From positions 62,001 to 126,000 of the forward strand of contig CAKTPP010000005.1 in the NCBI GenBank assembly GCA_934591895.1: DNA of 64,000 nucleotides, given 5' to 3'. The notes under the pieces were generated by a model. That model made no database searches and was not told the DNA's origin. It was given only the letters and a program-made list of their open reading frames with translations. Source of the DNA: an uncultured Oscillospiraceae bacterium. Lineage in GTDB: Bacteria > Bacillota > Clostridia > Oscillospirales > Oscillospiraceae. The translations under genes and the position numbers were made by a program. Below, piece after piece: positions 25,470 through 32,405 of the stretch. How positions within the stretch are numbered: the stretch's first letter is position 1; every line of letters begins with the position of its first letter.

Positions 25470-26171
25470 ATGCAGCAGCGGCTGCAAAAGTGCATTTCCG
25501 AGGCGGGCGTCGCGTCCCGCCGTGCTGCCGAGACGATGATCTGCGCAGGCCGCGTGACCGTCAACGGCTGCGTCGCGCAGCTCGGCACGCAGGCAGACCC
25601 GGAGACCGACGTTATCTGTATCGACGGCCGTCCGCTGCCGTCGAGAGCGCCGAAGCGGTACATAATGCTCAACAAGCCGCGCGGCTATGTCACGACGATG
25701 CACGATGAGCACGGACGCAAAACGGTGGCGGATCTCGTGGCCTCGGCGGGGGAGCGGCTGTATCCGGTCGGACGGCTGGATCTGGATTCCGAGGGTCTGC
25801 TCATCATGACGAATGACGGCGAGATCGCAAACTGCCTCATGCACCCGTCGCACGAGATCACCAAGACGTATGAGGTCGACGTCGCCGGCGGCGATCCTGC
25901 GGCGGCAGCGGAGCTCATGCACGCCGTCACGGAGCTGGATGGCTATCGCGTCCGTCCGGCGGAGGTGACGGTGCTCGCGCCCGGCCGCCTGTCCGTCACG
26001 ATCCATGAGGGGCGCAACCGGCAGGTGCGCCGCCTGTGCGCGCTTGCGGGGCTGCGCGTGCTGCGCCTTGTGCGCGTGGCGGAGGGGGAGCTTCGGCTCG
26101 GCACGCTCGCGCCGCGCCGGTGGCGGGAATTGACCGATGCGGAGATCGCCTACCTAAAATCGCACCTTTGA
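25470..26171 (+). CDS. RsuA/RluB-family pseudouridine synthase
   Basis: 233 residues. An N-terminal S4 RNA-binding domain (LQKCISEAGVASRRAAE) is followed by the catalytic domain with GRLDLDSEGLLIMTND, whose first Asp is catalytic, and the HEGRNRQVRR motif. It modifies 23S or 16S rRNA; RluB-like is most likely given its place after scpB. GAGGTG with 7-nt spacing selects this ATG. Confidence 0.93.
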   Translation: MQQRLQKCISEAGVASRRAAETMICAGRVTVNGCVAQLGTQADPETDVICIDGRPLPSRAPKRYIMLNKPRGYVTTMHDEHGRKTVADLVASAGERLYPVGRLDLDSEGLLIMTNDGEIANCLMHPSHEITKTYEVDVAGGDPAAAAELMHAVTELDGYRVRPAEVTVLAPGRLSVTIHEGRNRQVRRLCALAGLRVLRLVRVAEGELRLGTLAPRRWRELTDAEIAYLKSHL

Positions 26172-26219
26172 GACGCTGAAGTTTATGCAGGTTTTTCGCG
26201 GAAAAGTTGCAGATGCGAC

Positions 26220-26248
26220 TTGAAAAATGCCCCGAATTTGCTTAAAAT
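26220..26248 (+). promoter_or_regulatory. promoter of RpiR-family gene
   Basis: TTGAAA (26220-26225), 17 bp, TAAAAT (26243-26248). A short GCTGC/GCAGC dyad lies just downstream. Confidence 0.5.
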
Positions 26249-26302
26249 ATAAAAATGCGCTGCATCATGGCAGCAAAAAATGCGTATTTGCAAGGTGAAC
26301 AT

Positions 26303-27166
26303 ATGGAAATGGATATATTGTCTGTTCTGGAACATAAATTTCCCTCCTTTTCGAAGGGTCAGCGGACGATCGCACAGTTTATTCTCAAAAACTATGATAA
26401 GGCGGCCTTCATGACGGCCGCACGCCTCGGCGAGGTGACCGGCGTGAGCGAGTCGACCGTTGTGCGCTTTGCGGCCGACCTCGGCTACCGGGGCTATCCC
26501 GGCATGAAAAAAGCGCTGCAGGAGATCGTGCGCAACCGCCTGACCTCGGTCGAGCGCATCGAGGCGGCCGAGAGCACTATGGACGGGCACGACGTGCTCA
26601 AGGCGGTGCTGCGTGCCGACATCAACAACCTGCAGGCCACGCTCGACGAGATCGATCAGGATTACTTCAATCAGGCGGTCGATATGATCCTGTCGGCAAA
26701 GCACATCTACATCATCGGGATGCGCACGTCCACGACTCTGGCGGATTTTCTGGCGATCTATCTTAAGCTCCTGCTCGATAACGTCACCGTCGTCAAGGAG
26801 ATCGCGGCGCGCGAGGTCTATGAGCAGCTGCTGCGCATCGGTGAGGGCGACCTCATCATCGGCATCAGCTTCCCGCGCTATTCCAAGCGCACGATCAGCG
26901 CCATGAAGTTTGCGCGCGATCACGGTGCGCGCTGCCTCGGCCTGACCGACGGCAAGGTCTCGCCGCTCAATGAGATCTCGGACGTCTGCCTGTATACGAA
27001 AAGCGAGATGGTCTCGTTCCTCGATTCCCTCGTCGCACCGCTGAGCATGATCAACGCGCTCATCATGGCGGTCGGCGCGCGCGACCGTTCACGCACGTTT
27101 GAGACCTTCCGGGAGCTGGAGAACGTCTGGAAAGAATACGAGGTGTATGGAACCGTTGAAAGCTGA
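26303..27166 (+). CDS. MurR/RpiR-family transcriptional regulator
   Basis: 287 residues. N-terminal helix-turn-helix (about 1-80, with SESTVVRFAADLGYRGY) and a C-terminal SIS sugar-phosphate-binding domain (about 115-255). These proteins respond to phosphosugars such as MurNAc-6-P. No sugar catabolic gene is adjacent, so its targets are elsewhere. AAGGTG precedes this ATG. It overlaps the following flavoprotein gene by 20 nt. Confidence 0.92.
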   Translation: MEMDILSVLEHKFPSFSKGQRTIAQFILKNYDKAAFMTAARLGEVTGVSESTVVRFAADLGYRGYPGMKKALQEIVRNRLTSVERIEAAESTMDGHDVLKAVLRADINNLQATLDEIDQDYFNQAVDMILSAKHIYIIGMRTSTTLADFLAIYLKLLLDNVTVVKEIAAREVYEQLLRIGEGDLIIGISFPRYSKRTISAMKFARDHGARCLGLTDGKVSPLNEISDVCLYTKSEMVSFLDSLVAPLSMINALIMAVGARDRSRTFETFRELENVWKEYEVYGTVES

Positions 27167-28385
27167 TGTAGTCGTGATCGGCGGCGGTGCGGCCGGGTCC
27201 ATGTGCGCGCTCACAGCCGCGCAGCGCGGGCTGAGCGTCGTGCTGCTCGAGCCGAACAGGATGCTCGGCAAGAAGCTGCGCATCACCGGCAAAGGCCGCT
27301 GCAATGTGACGAACAACTGCGATATCAGGACCGTGCTCGCAAACATCCCCGGCGACGGCCGGTTTCTCTACGGCGCGCTCAACCGCTTCGAGCCGCGCGA
27401 CACGATGGCGCTGTTTGAATCCCTTGGCGTGCCGCTCAAAACAGAGCGCGGCAACCGCGTGTTTCCGGTCTCCGACCGCTCGCACGACATTGCCAATGCG
27501 CTCGAGCGCGCCTATGCGCACGCGGGCGGGCATGTTCTGCACGCCGCTGCGACCGATATTCTGACGCGAGACGGTGCGGTCTGCGCCGTCGTGACCACGG
27601 AGGGGACGATCGACTGTGACGCCGCCGTCATCTGTACCGGCGGCATGTCGTACCCGCTCACCGGCTCGACCGGAGACGGCTATCGCTTTGCGCAGCAGCT
27701 CGGCCACACGCTCACGCCGCTGCGCGCCTCGCTCGTGCCGCTCGAATCCAATGACCCGTGGTGCGCCGAGATGCAGGGCTTTTCCCTGCGCAATGTGACG
27801 CTCACGGTCTATGATGAGCACAACAAGCAGATCTATTCCGACCTCGGTGAGATGCTCTTCACACATTTCGGCGTCTCGGGGCCGCTGGTGCTGTCGGCGA
27901 GCGCACATATGCGCGATTTTTCACAGCATACCTACCGTCTGTCCATCGACCTGAAGCCGGCGCTGGATGAAAAGAAGCTCGATGCGCGCATCCTGCGCGA
28001 TTTTCAAAAATACGCCAACCGCGACTTCAAGAACGCGCTCTATGACCTTGCGGGTCATGCCATGATCCCGGTGCTCGTGCGGCTGTCCGGCATCCCGGAG
28101 GATACGAAGGTCAATGCCATCACGCGCGAGCAGCGGCACAGGCTCGTGGAGCTGTTCAAGCATTTTCCGGTCTCCGTGAGCGGTACGCGGCCGATCAGCG
28201 AGGCGATCATTACCTCCGGCGGCGTGTCGGTCAAGGAGGTCAATCCCCGTACCATGGCATCCAAGCTGATGCCGGGGCTGTATTTTGCCGGCGAGGTGCT
28301 TGATCTCGACGCCTATACCGGCGGCTATAACCTGCAGATCGCGTGGAGCACCGGCTATGTGGCCGGCAGCGCCGTCTGCACATAA
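27147..28385 (+). CDS. HI0933/YhiN-family flavoprotein
   Basis: 412 residues. N-terminal FAD motif GGGAAGSM, then KKLRITGKGRCNVTN typical of the HI0933 family, and the C-terminal FAGEVLDLDAYTGGYNLQ motif. It is a predicted FAD/NAD(P)-dependent oxidoreductase of unknown substrate. In Firmicutes it commonly precedes cmk and ispH-rpsA, as here. Confidence 0.93.
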   Translation: MEPLKADVVVIGGGAAGSMCALTAAQRGLSVVLLEPNRMLGKKLRITGKGRCNVTNNCDIRTVLANIPGDGRFLYGALNRFEPRDTMALFESLGVPLKTERGNRVFPVSDRSHDIANALERAYAHAGGHVLHAAATDILTRDGAVCAVVTTEGTIDCDAAVICTGGMSYPLTGSTGDGYRFAQQLGHTLTPLRASLVPLESNDPWCAEMQGFSLRNVTLTVYDEHNKQIYSDLGEMLFTHFGVSGPLVLSASAHMRDFSQHTYRLSIDLKPALDEKKLDARILRDFQKYANRDFKNALYDLAGHAMIPVLVRLSGIPEDTKVNAITREQRHRLVELFKHFPVSVSGTRPISEAIITSGGVSVKEVNPRTMASKLMPGLYFAGEVLDLDAYTGGYNLQIAWSTGYVAGSAVCT

Positions 28386-28406
28386 CGTGGAAAGGAAATC
28401 AACGCT

Positions 28407-29099
28407 TTGGATACTCACATTACCGTTGCCATTGACGGCCCCTCCGGAGCCGGAAAGAGTACGATCGCCCGCGCGGCCGCGCGCCGCTTCGGCCTGATCT
28501 ATGTGGATACCGGTGCGATCTACCGCACCGTCGGTCTTGCCGGAGAGCGCGCCGGTGTGAACTGCTCGGATGCAGAGGCCATGCAGGCGCTGCTGCCGGC
28601 GCTGAAGATCGAACTGGTCTATGACGCTGCGGGGGAGCAGCGGATGCTGCTCAACGGCGAGGACGTCTCGGATACGATCCGTCTGCCGGAGGTGTCGCTG
28701 CTCGCCTCGCGCGTGTCGGCGCTGCCGGTCGTGCGCGCGTTCCTGCTCGATATGCAGCGCAGCCTTGCCCGCACGCACAGTGTTGTCATGGACGGGCGCG
28801 ACATCGGCACGGTCGTTCTGCCGGACGCCGGACTGAAGATCTTTCTGTCCGCCTCGGCGGAGTGCCGCGCGCAGCGCCGCTGGCGCCAGCTGCAGGAAAA
28901 GGGCATTCAGGAGCCGTATGCCGATGTGCTGCGCGAGCTCGAGCAGCGTGATTACGACGATACGCACCGCGCCATCGCACCGCTCAAGGCGGCGCCGGAC
29001 GCCGTGCACATCGACACGAGCGAGCTCACGCTCGAGCAGAGTATCGACGCCGTGTGCGCAGCCATCCGCATGCGCTTCGGGCTGGAGGCGGACGCATGA
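28407..29099 (+). CDS. cmk: cytidylate kinase
   Basis: 230 residues from a TTG start behind GGAAAGGA. P-loop GPSGAGKST at about 11-19, DTGAIYR, and DGRDIGTVV are visible. It phosphorylates CMP and dCMP. It is ATGA-coupled to the IspH-S1 fusion, the usual clostridial order. Confidence 0.96.
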   Translation: MDTHITVAIDGPSGAGKSTIARAAARRFGLIYVDTGAIYRTVGLAGERAGVNCSDAEAMQALLPALKIELVYDAAGEQRMLLNGEDVSDTIRLPEVSLLASRVSALPVVRAFLLDMQRSLARTHSVVMDGRDIGTVVLPDAGLKIFLSASAECRAQRRWRQLQEKGIQEPYADVLRELEQRDYDDTHRAIAPLKAAPDAVHIDTSELTLEQSIDAVCAAIRMRFGLEADA

Positions 29100-31159
29100 G
29101 AGAGCTGCGCGTCGCCAAGTCAGCCGGCTTTTGCTTTGGTGTCAGCCGTTCGGTCAAAATGGCCGGGGAGATGCTCGCCGCCGAGACGAACTGCTACAGC
29201 CTCGGTGAGCTGATCCATAACGACGACGTCGTGCAGCACCTGCGCTCCGAGGGACTCACGGTCGCGGACGGGCCCGGGCAGATCCCGCAGGGCGCGTCGG
29301 TCATCATCCGCTCCCACGGTGTCAGCCGCGCGGAGTTTGAGGCCGTGCAGCGCACGGGCGCGACGGTGTACGACGCGACCTGCCCGAAGGTCAAGCGCAT
29401 CCACGAGATCGTGGCGGAGGCTTCCGCTGAGGGGCGCCAGCCGGTCATCATCGGAGCCGCCGATCACCCCGAGGTGCGCGCCATCTGCGGCTGGTGCGCC
29501 TCGCCGGTCGTGGTCAATGACGCCGCTCAGCTCGCCGCGCGCATCGCCGACGGCACCATTGACTGTGCAAAACCGCTGACTGTCGTCATCCAAACGACCC
29601 AAACGCAAGAAAAACTGCTGGAATGTCAGAAAATTATAAAAAAAGAGTGTACAAACGCAAAATTGTTTGATACAATATGTGGTGCTACGTTTACACGTCA
29701 GACAGAGGCCGCGCAGATGGCCCGCGACTGCGATGCAATGGTCGTCGTCGGCGGCAGCCACAGTGCAAACAGCCGCCATCTCTACGAGATCTGCTGCAGT
29801 GCGTGTGCAAACGTGCAATTTATTGAAAACGCAGCGCAGCTTGATACAAGCGCGTTCGTACATGCGGATACGGTCGGCCTGACAGCCGGGGCCTCCGTGC
29901 CTGCATGGATCATTAAGGAGGTAAAACAAAAGATGAGCGACGAGATTCTGACTCAAGAAAATCCCATGGAGACTGAAAATTTTGATGAAATGCTGGAGGC
30001 ATCTCTCAAGCCTATATATAATGGAGAAAAGGTAACCGGTACGGTCGTGGCCATTTCCGCCACCGAGATCAGTGTCGATATCGGCACCAAGTATTCCGGC
30101 TTCATCCCGACCAGCGAATTCACCGACGACGGCATCAAGGTTGAAGATGTCCTGCACGTCGGCGACAGCATCGAGGCGAGCGTTGTGCGCGTCAACGATG
30201 TCGAAGGCACTGCGATGCTCTCCAAGAAGCGTCTGGACGCCGTCAAGAACTGGGCTGCTATCGAGGAGGCTCAGGAGAGCGGTGAGATCGTGGAAGGCAA
30301 GGTCACCGAGGACAACAAGGGCGGCATCGTTGTGTCCGTCAAGGGCATCCGCGTGTTCGTGCCCGCTTCCCAGTCCGGCCTGCCGAAGGACGCTGCCATG
30401 TCCGAGCTCGTTGGCCAGACCGTGCGTCTGAAGATCACCGAGGTCAACCGCGGCCGCAAGCGCGTTGTCGGCTCCATCCGCGCTGTCGCCCAGAAGGAGC
30501 GCCGCGAGCGCGCCGAGAAGATCTGGAGCGAGATCGAGGTCGGCAAGCACTATCACGGTGTTGTCAAGTCCCTGACGTCCTACGGCGCGTTCGTTGACAT
30601 CGGCGGCATTGACGGCATGGTGCACGTCTCCGAGCTGAGCTGGAGCCGCATCAAGCAGCCGTCCGACGTGCTGTCCGTCGGCGATGAGGTCGATGTCTAC
30701 GTTATCAGCTTCGACGCGGAGAACCACAAGATCTCCCTCGGCTACAAGGACCCCAACGGCAACCCCTGGACCAAGTTCACGTCCACCTTCCAGGTCGGCG
30801 ACGTGGCGAAGGTCACCATCGTCAAGCTCATGCCCTTCGGCGCGTTTGCCGAGGTACTGCCCGGTGTTGACGGCCTGATCCACATCTCCCAGATCGCCAA
30901 CCGCCGCATCGGCAAGCCTGATGAGGTGCTGACCGTCGGCGACATTGTCGACGCGAAGATCACCGCGATCGACGAGGAGAAGCACAAGATCTCCCTGTCC
31001 ATCCGCGCGCTGACCGCTCCCGAGCCGGCTCCGGTGCGTGAGCGTCCGGCCAAAAAGCCGATGGCTCCCGAGGCCGATGCCCTCGTCTACGAGATCTCCG
31101 CTACCGGTGAGGCCACCGGCAACATCCCCGAGATCGACTTTGACGACGTCGACGAGTAA
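29096..31159 (+). CDS. ispH-rpsA: IspH - ribosomal protein S1 fusion
   Basis: 687 residues. Residues 1 to about 279 are IspH (HMBPP reductase), the last step of the MEP isoprenoid pathway; the [4Fe-4S] cysteines are C13 (GFCFGV), one near 95 (ATCPKVK) and one near 197 (ICGATF). Residues about 280-660 hold four S1 RNA-binding domains, the latter two near-canonical (HVSELSWSRI, HISQIANRRI). The tail is acidic. Such fusions are known in Clostridia. The junction has a perfect internal Shine-Dalgarno and in-frame ATG at 29933 that would give a free 408-residue S1. Confidence 0.96.
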   Translation: MRELRVAKSAGFCFGVSRSVKMAGEMLAAETNCYSLGELIHNDDVVQHLRSEGLTVADGPGQIPQGASVIIRSHGVSRAEFEAVQRTGATVYDATCPKVKRIHEIVAEASAEGRQPVIIGAADHPEVRAICGWCASPVVVNDAAQLAARIADGTIDCAKPLTVVIQTTQTQEKLLECQKIIKKECTNAKLFDTICGATFTRQTEAAQMARDCDAMVVVGGSHSANSRHLYEICCSACANVQFIENAAQLDTSAFVHADTVGLTAGASVPAWIIKEVKQKMSDEILTQENPMETENFDEMLEASLKPIYNGEKVTGTVVAISATEISVDIGTKYSGFIPTSEFTDDGIKVEDVLHVGDSIEASVVRVNDVEGTAMLSKKRLDAVKNWAAIEEAQESGEIVEGKVTEDNKGGIVVSVKGIRVFVPASQSGLPKDAAMSELVGQTVRLKITEVNRGRKRVVGSIRAVAQKERRERAEKIWSEIEVGKHYHGVVKSLTSYGAFVDIGGIDGMVHVSELSWSRIKQPSDVLSVGDEVDVYVISFDAENHKISLGYKDPNGNPWTKFTSTFQVGDVAKVTIVKLMPFGAFAEVLPGVDGLIHISQIANRRIGKPDEVLTVGDIVDAKITAIDEEKHKISLSIRALTAPEPAPVRERPAKKPMAPEADALVYEISATGEATGNIPEIDFDDVDE
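29915..29935 (+). promoter_or_regulatory. internal Shine-Dalgarno and start for free S1
   Basis: AAGGAGGT (29915-29922), 10-nt gap, ATG at 29933-29935, in frame with the fusion at residue 280, the exact domain boundary. Confidence 0.6.
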
Positions 31160-31188
31160 TTGCAAGTAATTGCATATTTCGATTTGAG

Positions 31189-31218
31189 AACATCCCCGCA
31201 CGTGCGTGCGGGGATGTT
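31189..31218 (+). terminator. terminator of cmk/ispH-rpsA transcript
   Basis: A perfect 12-bp stem, AACATCCCCGCA (31189-31200) with TGCGGGGATGTT (31207-31218), then TCTGTCTGT. Confidence 0.8.
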
Positions 31219-31243
31219 TCTGTCTGTAAAGGGACCGCTGCAG

Positions 31244-31277
31244 CGCCTGAGCGCTTTTGCAAAAGCGCTTTCAGGCG
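31244..31277. repeat. long imperfect palindrome in gene-free stretch
   Basis: CGCCTGA and GCGCTTTT pair with AAAAGCGC and TCAGGCG, with a 2-nt bulge and a GC loop. No T-run. It may be a back-up terminator or a repeat element. Confidence 0.45.
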
Positions 31278-31325
31278 TGATCTGATTTGCCTGCAGTTCA
31301 TTTTGCGTGCGGGAGGAAATAACAC

Positions 31326-31354
31326 TTGCACTGCGTATATGCTTCTGCTATAAT
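31326..31354 (+). promoter_or_regulatory. orphan promoter
   Basis: TTGCAC (31326-31331), 17 bp, consensus TATAAT (31349-31354). No + strand gene follows; a terminator lies about 100 nt downstream. Confidence 0.6.
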
Positions 31355-31359
31355 GAGCT

Positions 31360-31495
31360 CGTCAATTTCTTGACGGACTCAAACGGCGTTTTTGTCACTC
31401 GGCTTTGATTTTTGCGGCAATCGGTCTGCCTGCACGTTTTTGACGCAAATACGAAAACCAGCGGCTCGAACAATTGTCTTGCCGCTGGTTTTTCT
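31360..31495 (+). ncRNA. candidate small RNA in the 31160-31552 gene-free stretch
   Basis: A promoter (31326-31354) and terminator (31456-31495) bracket about 135 nt with no convincing reading frame and no ribosome binding site. A 6-bp hairpin CGTCAA/TTGACG (31360-31375) would sit at the 5' end. The rest of the 393-bp gene-free stretch holds the ispH-rpsA terminator and an imperfect palindrome. Confidence 0.4.
31456..31495. terminator. terminator, likely bidirectional
   Basis: A perfect 10-bp stem, AACCAGCGGC (31456-31465) with GCCGCTGGTT (31481-31490), followed by TTTCT on + and TTCG on -. It serves the candidate RNA and probably the 3' end of the TetR gene. Confidence 0.75.
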
Positions 31496-31552
31496 GCGCG
31501 CAGGGAAACATGCCCAAATCCCGCGCTTTGTCCAAAACACGGAGCTTTCCGG

Positions 31553-32158
31553 TCAGAGTGCGTCGCGCTGCTCGGCCGGCATACGATATTCCGGCTTGAC
31601 ATGGTAGGCGATCTCGGCGTACTGCCGCGCGCGTGCGCGCAGTGAGAAGTTTCCCTTCTGGCTGCTCCAGACGTACAGCTCGTGGCAGATCAGATCCGTT
31701 GCGATGCGCGACAGCAGATCCGGCGGCTCTATGGAGTCGATGATGCCCGACTTGGCGCAGTTTGTGGCCAGTGTCGCAAACAGATCGTCGAGCGCGTGCA
31801 CAGCTGCACGGATGCCCTCGGGGGACTCGAACTGCATGATAAACAGCGTGCTCGTCAGCTCGGGACCGAAATCGTAAGCGATCGCAATGAAGCGGTCAAA
31901 CAGCTGCCAGATGCGCTCGAAGTCATTGTCCGCGTGTGCAAACTTCATGAAGCTCGCGTCATCGTTGTGCTGCGGCTTTTCGACCATGTATTCGAGAATG
32001 CTTCGCTTGCCGTTGAACGAGGAGTAGAACACGGAGCGGGAGATGCCGCATTCCTTGCAGATCTCGTTTACGGTCACGTTGTTGTATCCATTGCGCTTGA
32101 ACAGGGAGATCGCGGTTTCCGCTACTTCCTCTTTGAACTTTCGGGCAGAATCTTGCAT
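31553..32158 (-). CDS. TetR/AcrR-family transcriptional regulator
   Basis: 201 residues. The N-terminal TetR DNA-binding domain is clear: AISLFKRNGYNNVTVNEICKE, then GISRSVFYSSFNGK. The C-terminal ligand domain is divergent, so no ligand can be named. It is transcribed away from the flavoprotein-dehydratase operon; a 14-bp perfect palindrome in that operon's promoter is its likely operator. The start has an AGGAG site 6 nt upstream. Confidence 0.92.
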   Translation of the reverse strand: MQDSARKFKEEVAETAISLFKRNGYNNVTVNEICKECGISRSVFYSSFNGKRSILEYMVEKPQHNDDASFMKFAHADNDFERIWQLFDRFIAIAYDFGPELTSTLFIMQFESPEGIRAAVHALDDLFATLATNCAKSGIIDSIEPPDLLSRIATDLICHELYVWSSQKGNFSLRARARQYAEIAYHVKPEYRMPAEQRDAL

Positions 32159-32197
32159 CCTAACACTCCTGACGAAAAACGTTTTGGCTTTTCAAAC

Positions 32198-32226
32198 ATT
32201 ATACGACATTTGTCTCCGAGATTCAA
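32198..32226 (-). promoter_or_regulatory. promoter of TetR gene
   Basis: On the - strand: TTGAAT (32226-32221), 17 bp, consensus TATAAT (32203-32198). Confidence 0.6.
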
Positions 32227-32297
32227 CACGCGGAAAAAACTATTCGCAATTTCTTTGCAGATTTTTTGTGACTTGTTTCAAAAATGCTCCGGACTCC

Positions 32298-32326
32298 TTG
32301 ACATTGCAGGGTTAATTAATTAACAT
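32298..32326 (+). promoter_or_regulatory. operon promoter with TetR-type operator
   Basis: Consensus TTGACA (32298-32303), 17 bp, TAACAT (32321-32326). The perfect palindrome GTTAATTAATTAAC (32311-32324) fills the space up to and into the -10, the expected place for repressor binding. Confidence 0.7.
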
Positions 32327-32330
32327 GGCT

Positions 32331-32368
32331 GCATCCGAATCCGTTCTTGTGTCGGAACGGGCGGATGC
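32331..32368 (+). promoter_or_regulatory. leader hairpin of the dehydratase-like operon
   Basis: GCATCCG (32331-32337) with CGGATGC (32362-32368), and CCGTTC (32341-32346) with GAACGG (32355-32360). It sits in the 5' leader, followed by TGTTTG; attenuator or stabilising structure. Confidence 0.45.
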
Positions 32369-32405
32369 TGTTTGACTGCAATCTAAAGAAGAAGGAAGCG
32401 ATAAC

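Noticed and set aside
31392..31607. Short frames between ispH-rpsA and the TetR gene
   Set aside because: They cross a strong terminator and overlap the TetR gene antisense; no ribosome binding site.
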